Source: Paracoccaceae bacterium (GTDB taxonomy: Bacteria; Pseudomonadota; Alphaproteobacteria; Rhodobacterales; Rhodobacteraceae). Taken from it: a stretch of DNA of 6,118 nucleotides. The stretch lies in contig JALQUQ010000168.1 of assembly GCA_023263735.1 (NCBI GenBank), forward strand, positions 1 through 6,118, read 5' to 3'. The notes below the pieces were generated by a model. It was not told the DNA's origin, did no database searches, and saw only the letters and a program-made list of their open reading frames with translations. A program made the position numbers and the translations under genes. Shown here one piece after another: positions 1 through 6,118 of the stretch (position 1 is the first letter of the stretch; each line of letters opens with the position of its first letter).

Positions 1-49
1 AGAATGCCTGGTGCTGTAACTCCAAATCTTTAGGATCAATTGTATTCAA

Positions 50-2015
<1,966 letters not shown>

Positions 2016-2026
<11 letters not shown>

Positions 2027-2705
2027 TCCCCCGCTTGTCGCCGCGCTCCGCGCGCGGTTGGGGGCCAAGATCGGCCTTGGCTGGGCCGATCCCCGGTGCG
2101 ACTATCCCCCGTCCGGGGCCACGCCGCCCCCGGGCGCCGTTCCCGCCCGCCTCCGCGAATTCCACGCGGGTCGCCATGCCGCGCGCGCGGCACTGGCTGC
2201 GGCCGGTTTGCCCGCCCCCCCGAATCCCGCTCCCCCGAATCCTGCCAACCCGAATCCAGCCCCCCCGATTCCCATCGGCCCCGATCGTGCCCCGGTCTGG
2301 CCGCCGGGAATCGTCGGCTCCCTGTCGCATTGCGCCTCCCTGTGTCTGGCCGTCGTCGCCCGCACCAGCGATCTGACCGGCCTTGGCCTTGATGTCGAAG
2401 ACGACGCCCCCCTGCCGCCCGACCTGTGGGACATCATCCTTTCCCCGGCGGAATTGGCCCATCTTCCCCCCACCGCACCGGGCCAGACCGCCAAGCGCGT
2501 CTTTGTCGCCAAAGAGGCCGCGTACAAGGCGCAATACCCTCAATCCCTTGCGCTTTTCGATTTTCACACCCTGTCCGTCGACATCGCAGAGGATCACTTT
2601 TCCGCCCGCTTCACCCGCCCCATTCCCCCCTATAAGGTGGGGCATGTGATCCACGGCCAATTCGTCCGGGCCCCCGGCCTGATTGCTGCAGTCGCTCAGA
2701 TGTGA
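2016..2705 (+). CDS. 4'-phosphopantetheinyl transferase, EntD/Sfp family
   Basis: Transfers 4'-phosphopantetheine from CoA to the conserved serine of carrier domains, converting apo-NRPS to holo. Visible hallmarks, numbered from TTG 2016: the [14 protein letters not shown] segment near the N-terminus, [12 protein letters not shown], the Mg-binding GLDVE (Asp126, Glu128), and [10 protein letters not shown] with Lys166/Glu167, the EntD-type KEAxxKAxYP signature. The length of 229 residues is normal for the family. The start is uncertain: TTG 2016 overlaps the NRPS stop by 11 bases after a G-rich stretch, while ATG 1971 would add 15 Gly/Arg/Pro-rich residues that look like read-through of the upstream gene in another frame. 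The overlap implies co-transcription and coupling with the NRPS, whose carrier Ser571 is the obvious substrate. An unusual Pro/Asn-rich insert from a 15-bp tandem repeat lies just before the conserved [11 protein letters not shown] segment. Confidence 0.88.
2217..2276 (+). repeat. 15-bp tandem repeat, about four copies, inside the phosphopantetheinyl transferase gene
   Basis: Four consecutive 15-base units are seen: 2217-2231, 2232-2246, 2247-2261 and a diverged 2262-2276, with core CCCCCGAATCCNGCC. The unit is a multiple of three and reads in frame as [15 protein letters not shown] and PPIPI, extending a proline-rich loop ahead of GPDRAPVW without breaking the protein. A fifth, weakly related unit (GGCCCCGATCGTGCC, 2277-2291) belongs to the conserved GPDRA segment and may be the ancestral copy. 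Slippage-type expansion is the simplest explanation. Confidence 0.85.
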
Positions 2706-2726
2706 CGCCGCGTCGCAGAGACGAAT

Positions 2727-2750
2727 TTCCAAGACATTCTCTGTTTGGAA
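2727..2750. promoter_or_regulatory. Inverted repeat TTCCAA-N12-TTGGAA upstream of the small membrane protein
   Basis: Arms at 2727-2732 and 2745-2750 are perfectly complementary. The stem can extend by ACA/TGT (2734-2736 and 2742-2744) with one bulged G, leaving a 5-base loop. It sits in the only gap (2706-2800) between the biosynthetic pair and the downstream genes. No T-run follows on either strand, so it is not a convincing intrinsic terminator; an operator or 5' leader structure is possible. I saw no clear -35/-10 pair. Confidence 0.3.
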
Positions 2751-2766
2751 TGCAACACTCCCCCCA

Positions 2767-2786
2767 TGGCCTGCGGGAGAAGGCCA
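2767..2786 (+). promoter_or_regulatory. Short leader hairpin just ahead of a ribosome binding site
   Basis: TGGCCT (2767-2772) and AGGCCA (2781-2786) form a perfect 6-bp GC-rich stem with an 8-base loop. It ends 3 bases before the GGGAGG ribosome site of the gene at 2801. It could influence initiation or stabilise the transcript. No experimental analogue is known to me. Confidence 0.3.
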
Positions 2787-2789
2787 GTC

Positions 2790-2795
2790 GGGAGG
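2790..2795 (+). promoter_or_regulatory. Ribosome binding site GGGAGG for the 69-residue membrane protein
   Basis: GGGAGG is followed by five bases (TTTGA) and ATG 2801. It is the clearest Shine-Dalgarno sequence in the window, and it supports both the reality and the start of this small gene. Confidence 0.7.
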
Positions 2796-2800
2796 TTTGA

Positions 2801-3010
2801 ATGAACAAAATGATCGCCATTCTGTGCGTGGTCAGCTGGTCCGCTTTCTGGGCCTTTGGCTTTCTTGCGATTTCGGCCGAGGCTGAAACCGCCAGTCAGG
2901 TGATGGTTTCGGCCATGCTGGCCGGCATGGGCCTGATTTCGGGGGTGTTCGCCTATATGCATCTGGCTCGCAGCCGCCCGGTTGAATATCGGCGCGTGCT
3001 TCAGGGCTAG
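2801..3010 (+). CDS. Small membrane protein with two predicted transmembrane helices
   Basis: I do not recognise this 69-residue protein. Residues ~3-24 (MIAILCVVSWSAFWAFGFLA) and ~33-55 (VMVSAMLAGMGLISGVFAYM) are two strongly hydrophobic stretches separated by an acidic turn (SAEAETAS). The tail is short and Arg-rich (RSRPVEYRRVLQG), so both termini are probably cytoplasmic with the turn in the periplasm. The start is fixed by GGGAGG at 2790-2795. It follows a 95-base gap with two inverted repeats, and ends about 47 bases before the S49 peptidase gene in the same direction, so it may open that operon. A partner or accessory role for the peptidase is possible, but nothing in the sequence shows it. 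Confidence 0.75.
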   Translation: MNKMIAILCVVSWSAFWAFGFLAISAEAETASQVMVSAMLAGMGLISGVFAYMHLARSRPVEYRRVLQG

Positions 3011-3057
3011 GCGCAGGCCATCTTGCCTTTGCCGGGGCGGCGACCTACCTCTTGGGG

Positions 3058-3852
3058 ATGAAACATCTCATCCCCTTTTTGCGTAAAATTCCCTATGTTC
3101 CGGTGATCCGGTTGCAGGGCTCAATCGGTTCGGGCAGCCGGTCGCTGTCGAACAGCTCCACCGCGTCGCAAATCGAACGCGCCTTTTCCAAGGGCAAGCC
3201 CGTGGCCGTGGCCTTGGTCATCAATTCGCCCGGCGGCTCTCCGGTGCAATCCAGCCTGATCGCCGCCCGCATCCGCCGCTTGGCCGATGAAAAAAAGATC
3301 CCCGTTTATGCATTTGTCGAAGATGTGGCCGCCTCGGGGGGCTATTGGCTGGCCTGTGCCGCCGATCAGATCTTTCTCGACGCCTCCAGCATCGTCGGCT
3401 CCATCGGCGTCATCTACTCGGGCTTTGGCCTGCATGATCTGATTCAGCGCAACGGGATCGAACGCCGCGTGCATACGGCGGGCACCTCGAAAAGCTTTGC
3501 CGATCCGTTCAAACCCGAACGTCCCGAAGATGTGGCGCGCATTCACGCCATGCTGGACCCCCTGCACCAGAATTTCATCGCCCATGTCAAACGCAGCCGG
3601 GGCACGCGGCTGGATGCAAGTGCCGATCTGTTCAACGCCGATATCTGGATCGGCGAGGCGGCGGTCAAACTGGGCCTTGCCGATGGTCTGGGCCATATCA
3701 AACCCAAGATGCAGGAAATCTTTGGCGACAAGGTGCGCTTGGTGCCCTATGGCCAAAAGCGGGGCCTGCTGCAGCGCTTTGGCCTGAACCTGTCCGATCA
3801 GTTGCTGGCTTCGGTCGAAGAGCGCGCGCTTTGGGCGCGATACGGGTTGTAA
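3058..3852 (+). CDS. S49 family serine peptidase (SppA/SohB-like)
   Basis: Peptidase of the signal-peptide-peptidase A/SohB group, which uses a Ser-Lys dyad to cleave membrane-associated peptides or misfolded envelope protein. In the 264 residues from ATG 3058, visible features are the INSPGGSP loop (from residue 55), VAASGGYWLA with the probable nucleophile Ser93, SSIVGSIGVI, and TSKSFADPF with the probable general base Lys145. The C-terminal part (DLFNADIWIGEAAVKLGLADGLG) is also typical. It is one SppA-like domain, shorter than the duplicated E. coli SppA. No long N-terminal membrane helix or signal peptide is visible, so membrane association would need a partner, perhaps one of the two small membrane proteins flanking it. 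The start could be TTG 3052, two codons earlier; neither start has a good ribosome site. The stop is 1 base before the next start. Confidence 0.92.
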   Translation: MKHLIPFLRKIPYVPVIRLQGSIGSGSRSLSNSSTASQIERAFSKGKPVAVALVINSPGGSPVQSSLIAARIRRLADEKKIPVYAFVEDVAASGGYWLACAADQIFLDASSIVGSIGVIYSGFGLHDLIQRNGIERRVHTAGTSKSFADPFKPERPEDVARIHAMLDPLHQNFIAHVKRSRGTRLDASADLFNADIWIGEAAVKLGLADGLGHIKPKMQEIFGDKVRLVPYGQKRGLLQRFGLNLSDQLLASVEERALWARYGL

Positions 3853-3853
3853 G

Positions 3854-4027
3854 ATGCTGGTCAAGCTCATCCTGATCTTTCTCTTGTCGATGGTGATCCT
3901 TGGGATGATCGGCAAGGCGGTCTATTCTGGCGTCTTCGGCAAACCGACCGGGCGGCCGAAACGCTTTTGCGCAGACTGTGGGCGGCCCCTGAACGGCGGG
4001 CGCTGCACCTGCGGGGCCAAGCAATGA
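3854..4027 (+). CDS. 57-residue protein: one membrane helix plus CxxC/CxC zinc-ribbon-like tail
   Basis: Not a family I can name. Translation from ATG 3854 gives a hydrophobic N-terminus (residues ~2-28, KLILIFLLSMVILGMIG and following). A basic linker (KPTGRPKR) leads to a cysteine-rich tail, CADCGRPLNGGRCTCG, with Cys39, Cys42, Cys51 and Cys53. The four cysteines in a CxxC-x8-CxC arrangement suggest one zinc site on the cytoplasmic side of the inner membrane. It begins 1 base after the S49 peptidase stop, and its TGA overlaps the ATG of the SDR (ATGA, 4024-4027). It therefore sits inside a tightly packed, probably translationally coupled unit. The coupling and ordered domain structure support a real gene. 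A membrane anchor or adaptor for the otherwise soluble peptidase is a speculative role. Confidence 0.8.
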   Translation: MLVKLILIFLLSMVILGMIGKAVYSGVFGKPTGRPKRFCADCGRPLNGGRCTCGAKQ

Positions 4028-4803
4028 CCGTTGCCTTGGTGACGGGGGCGGCCAAACGCTTGGGCCGCGAAATGGCGCTGTATCTGGCGCGGCGCGGCTA
4101 TGACGTGGCGGTGCATTACGCCTCCTCCCGGGTCGAGGCCGAGGCGCTGGCGCAGGACATCCGCGCCCTTGGGCGCCGGTCGGGCGTCTTTGCCGCCGAT
4201 CTCTTGGTCGAGGCCGAGGTGCAGGCCCTCATCCCCAAGGTGCGGGCCGAATTGGGCGCCCTGTCGCTCTTGGTCAACAACGCCTCGATCTTTGAATATG
4301 ACTCGATCACCAACGCCACCCGCGAAAGCTGGGATCGGCATTTGGAATCGAACCTCCGCGCCCCCTATGTGCTGACCCAGCACTTCGCCCGGCAATGCCC
4401 CCCCGTTGGCCGCGATGACCGGGGCGAGCCTGTGGCCAGCGGGCTGATCGTCAACATGATCGACCAGCGCATCCACAAACCGACGCCCGAGTTTTCCTCC
4501 TACACCATCGCCAAGATGGGCCTTTGGGCGCTGACCAAAACGGCGGCGCAGGGTCTGGCCCCCACGATCCGCGTCAATGGCATCGGTCCCGGCCCCACGC
4601 TTCAGGGCCCCTCGCAATCGGCCAGCGACTTTGCGGCCCAACGCGCGGCCACCCTTTTGGGGCGCGGCGCCAACCCGGCGGACATCACCGCAGCGCTTGG
4701 ATTCCTGATCGATTCCCCCTCTGTCACCGGCCAGATGATCGCGGTGGACGGGGGCCAGCACCTTGGATGGCAAACCCCGGATGCGCTGGTTGACGGGCAT
4801 TGA
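4024..4803 (+). CDS. SDR family oxidoreductase, pteridine reductase/FolM-like
   Basis: NADPH-type short-chain dehydrogenase of 259 residues. The N-terminal cofactor motif is TGAAKRLG (residues 7-14), the TGxxxRxG form of pteridine reductases rather than the usual TGxxxGxG. NNAS occupies 85-88. The catalytic residues are Tyr160 and Lys164 (YTIAK), with Asp147 (NMIDQ) where classical SDRs carry serine. The Asp-x12-Tyr-x3-Lys spacing matches Leishmania PTR1 (Asp181, Tyr194, Lys198). The C-terminus (VTGQMIAVDGGQHLGW) is standard. The likely reaction is reduction of dihydropteridines such as dihydromonapterin or dihydrofolate, but this assignment is from motifs only. ATG 4024 is preferred over a TTG at 3967 because it begins directly at the Rossmann strand and overlaps the preceding stop as ATGA, indicating coupling. 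A general 3-ketoacyl-type reductase is the alternative. Confidence 0.88.
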   Translation: MTVALVTGAAKRLGREMALYLARRGYDVAVHYASSRVEAEALAQDIRALGRRSGVFAADLLVEAEVQALIPKVRAELGALSLLVNNASIFEYDSITNATRESWDRHLESNLRAPYVLTQHFARQCPPVGRDDRGEPVASGLIVNMIDQRIHKPTPEFSSYTIAKMGLWALTKTAAQGLAPTIRVNGIGPGPTLQGPSQSASDFAAQRAATLLGRGANPADITAALGFLIDSPSVTGQMIAVDGGQHLGWQTPDALVDGH

Positions 4804-4875
4804 AAGACGAACCTCAGGTAAAGTTTTCCACCGCCGCCCAAAAACCTCCGCCCACTGTCAAAAAACCGTTTCAAT

Positions 4876-4926
4876 TCAAATACTTTAATGTGTGTTAAAA
4901 AATCTTCCCTTTATTATCAAATACTT
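4876..4926 (+). repeat. Direct repeat TCAAATACTT, two copies
   Basis: TCAAATACTT occurs at 4876-4885 and again at 4917-4926, 41 bases apart. Each copy is followed by a TTAA-type sequence. A second shared word, AAAAAACCG, precedes the first copy (4860-4868) and follows the second (4927-4935). The duplication may be a protein-binding pair or chance in AT-rich DNA. Confidence 0.45.
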
Positions 4927-4949
4927 AAAAAACCGCCTAAAAATTAGGC
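4927..4949 (-). terminator. Weak terminator-like hairpin on the minus strand
   Basis: GCCTAA (4935-4940) and TTAGGC (4944-4949) form a perfect 6-bp stem with a 3-base loop. Read on the minus strand, the stem is followed by GG and six T residues (4932-4927), the layout of an intrinsic terminator. The stem is short and no minus-strand gene in this window ends here, so it could serve only an antisense transcript or be coincidental. On the plus strand an A-run precedes it and no T-run follows. Confidence 0.3.
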
Positions 4950-4992
4950 AAAGCGAGGAAAGGGGCAAAAACTAAGGGAATTTCGCGTCTCT

Positions 4993-5020
4993 GATAAGTT
5001 TGCTCACAAACTTATCCACA
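4993..5020 (+). promoter_or_regulatory. Perfect 10-bp inverted repeat overlapping a consensus DnaA box
   Basis: GATAAGTTTG (4993-5002) and CAAACTTATC (5007-5016) are exact reverse complements separated by CTCA. The right arm runs into TTATCCACA (5012-5020), a full match to the DnaA-box consensus TTATNCACA. It lies about 100 bases upstream of the uvrC ATG and just downstream of the AT-rich core. No T-run follows, so it is not an intrinsic terminator. An operator or a DnaA-binding regulatory site is plausible; a single strong box does not make an origin. Confidence 0.5.
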
Positions 5021-5118
5021 GAAACCGTGGACTTCTTCCCTCTTGCCCTTGGGGCGATATCATTGCAGCCACGGGCAGAATCGAACGCCAAAAATCATGT
5101 GCAGACGAATGGGTTAAG

Positions 5119-6118
5119 ATGACGCAGGAACCGGAACCGACAGCGCCGAAAAAATCCGGGCATGAAGTCATTCAGGCCTATCTGAAAACGCTCGATGGCT
5201 CGCCCGGCGTCTATCGCATGCTGAACGAAAAGGGCGAGGTTCTGTACGTCGGCAAGGCGCGCAACCTGAAAAACCGGGTGTCGAATTACGCCCGCCCCTC
5301 GGGCCATTCCGGCCGCATCAGCCGGATGATCCACGAAACCACCAGCATGATGTTCCTCACCACCAAAACCGAGGTCGAGGCCCTCTTGCTGGAACAAAAC
5401 CTCATCAAGCAGTTAAAGCCGCGCTACAACGTGCTGATGCGGGATGACAAAAGCTTCCCCAACATCCTGATCTCGCTGTCGCACGATTACCCGCAGCTTA
5501 AAAAACACCGGGGCAAGAAGACCGAAAAGGGCAGCTATTACGGCCCCTTTGCCAGCGCGGGCGCGGTCAATCGCACCTTGAACCAGTTGCAAAAGGTGTT
5601 CCTCCTGCGCAACTGCACCGACAGCATGTTTGAAAGCCGCACGCGCCCCTGCCTGCAATATCAGATCAAACGATGCGCCGCGCCCTGCGTCGCCAAGATT
5701 TCGCAAAAGGGCTATGCCCAGCTTGTGGCCGATGCCGAACGGTTCTTGCAGGGCAAATCCACCACCGTGCAGGCGGAATTGGCCGCCGAAATGGCCAAGG
5801 CGTCGGAAGACATGGAATTTGAACGCGCCGCCGCCCTGCGCGATCGCATCCGCGCCTTGACCAATGTGCAGCAAAGCCAGTCCATCAACCCGCGTGGCGT
5901 GGCCGAGGCCGATGTGATCGCGCTGCATCTGGAAAACGGGCAGGCCTGCGTGCAGGTCTTTTTCATCCGCGCCAATCAAAGCTGGGGCAACCGCGATTTC
6001 TATCCCCGCACCGGGGCCGGGGCCGAAGAGCCCGAAATCCTTGCCGCCTTTCTGACCCAATTCTACGACGACAAAGACCCGCCCCGCCTGATCCTCCTCT
6101 CCCATCCGGTCGAGGATG
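5119..6118 (+). CDS. uvrC: Excinuclease ABC subunit C (UvrC), N-terminal part, runs off the window
   Basis: Nucleotide excision repair nuclease that incises damaged DNA on both sides of a lesion after UvrAB recognition. The first 333 codons are present. A GIY-YIG nuclease domain lies at about 26-105 (PGVY 29-32, [12 protein letters not shown] 43-54, [13 protein letters not shown] near 82-94). A cysteine-rich region has Cys166, Cys178, Cys186 and Cys190 ([15 protein letters not shown]). A UVR domain for UvrB contact spans about 211-247 ([18 protein letters not shown]), followed by the start of the middle region. The RNase H-like 5' nuclease and HhH domains lie beyond the window. The start at ATG 5119 gives the usual short, Pro/Lys-rich lead before the nuclease; the ribosome site is weak (GGG at 5111-5113). 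It is separated from the upstream SDR by 315 bases, so it is probably transcribed from its own promoter. Confidence 0.96.
   Translation, partial: MTQEPEPTAPKKSGHEVIQAYLKTLDGSPGVYRMLNEKGEVLYVGKARNLKNRVSNYARPSGHSGRISRMIHETTSMMFLTTKTEVEALLLEQNLIKQLKPRYNVLMRDDKSFPNILISLSHDYPQLKKHRGKKTEKGSYYGPFASAGAVNRTLNQLQKVFLLRNCTDSMFESRTRPCLQYQIKRCAAPCVAKISQKGYAQLVADAERFLQGKSTTVQAELAAEMAKASEDMEFERAAALRDRIRALTNVQQSQSINPRGVAEADVIALHLENGQACVQVFFIRANQSWGNRDFYPRTGAGAEEPEILAAFLTQFYDDKDPPRLILLSHPVED

Larger units (their letters stand above)
4804..5118. other. AT-rich intergenic region between the SDR gene and uvrC
   Basis: The 315 bases hold no supportable gene. The core, about 4856-4980, is far more AT-rich than the surrounding coding DNA and carries runs of five or six A at 4840, 4860, 4897, 4927, 4939 and 4967. 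It contains a direct repeat, a short minus-strand terminator-like hairpin, an inverted repeat TTTAA-N6-TTAAA (4884-4899), and a perfect hairpin overlapping a consensus DnaA box. It should include the uvrC promoter, but I could not fix a convincing -35/-10 pair. A 31-codon frame (GTG 5027 to TGA 5122) overlapping the uvrC ATG is open, but has no ribosome site and no recognisable product. Confidence 0.7.

Noticed and set aside
3121..3915. 264-codon minus-strand open frame opposite the S49 peptidase
   Set aside because: It mirrors the peptidase gene, whose Ser/Lys motifs and family similarity are clear; the antisense product resembles nothing known.
3922..4800. 292-codon minus-strand open frame opposite the SDR gene
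   Set aside because: The SDR catalytic and cofactor motifs lie on the plus strand; the antisense frame is a composition effect.
4884..4899. CtrA binding site (TTAA-N7-TTAA)
   Set aside because: The two TTAA half-sites are separated by 6 bases, not 7, so it does not meet the consensus.
5020..5100. tRNA-like T-arm on the minus strand (TTCGATT loop near 5080-5090)
   Set aside because: The flanking bases do not form a proper 5-bp T-stem, and no acceptor, D or anticodon arms can be built around it.
4804..5118. Chromosomal or plasmid replication origin
   Set aside because: Only one perfect DnaA box is visible and there is no adjacent initiator or partition gene, so the AT-rich region is reported only as origin-like.
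5027..5122. 31-codon frame (GTG 5027) ending in an ATGA overlap with the uvrC start, as a possible leader peptide
   Set aside because: There is no ribosome site, no conserved feature, and the overlap could be chance; too weak to list as a gene.
5413..6105. 230-codon minus-strand open frame opposite uvrC
   Set aside because: The plus strand encodes a textbook UvrC with GIY-YIG, cysteine and UVR features throughout this interval.

Overview
The window looks like chromosomal DNA of a high-GC alphaproteobacterium, most likely of the Rhodobacterales/Rhodobacteraceae. This rests on strongly GC-biased third codon positions, on the protein flavour of the S49 peptidase, the pteridine-reductase-like SDR and UvrC, and on my memory of similar neighbourhoods in that group. 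It is inference; no database search was possible. All confident genes lie on the plus strand.

Left part (1-2705), secondary metabolism: about the first 105 bases are AT-rich and unlike everything that follows. They join abruptly to the middle of a nonribosomal peptide synthetase (NRPS) gene. What remains (50-2026) is the C-terminal half of a luciferase-like FMN monooxygenase (LLM) domain embedded in an adenylation domain, then the rest of that adenylation domain (core motifs A5-A10) and a carrier domain with its phosphopantetheine serine. An in-frame stop at 17-19 means the missing N-terminal half cannot lie in frame just upstream. The locus is therefore 5'-truncated or rearranged. The readable part of the specificity code resembles that of glycine-activating domains. 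The next gene (about 2016-2705) overlaps the NRPS end and encodes an EntD/Sfp-type phosphopantetheinyl transferase, the enzyme that would activate the carrier domain. It contains an in-frame 15-bp tandem repeat.

Middle part (2706-4803), housekeeping-like genes: a 69-residue two-helix membrane protein, an S49 (SppA/SohB-like) peptidase, a 57-residue protein with one membrane helix and a four-cysteine zinc-ribbon-like tail (1 base after the peptidase stop), and an SDR of the pteridine reductase/FolM type whose ATG overlaps the small protein's stop (ATGA). The last three appear translationally coupled.

Right part (4804-6118): a 315-base AT-rich intergenic region holds A-tracts, a direct repeat, a short minus-strand terminator-like hairpin, and a perfect 10-bp inverted repeat overlapping a consensus DnaA box. 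It precedes uvrC, whose first 333 codons are present before the window ends.
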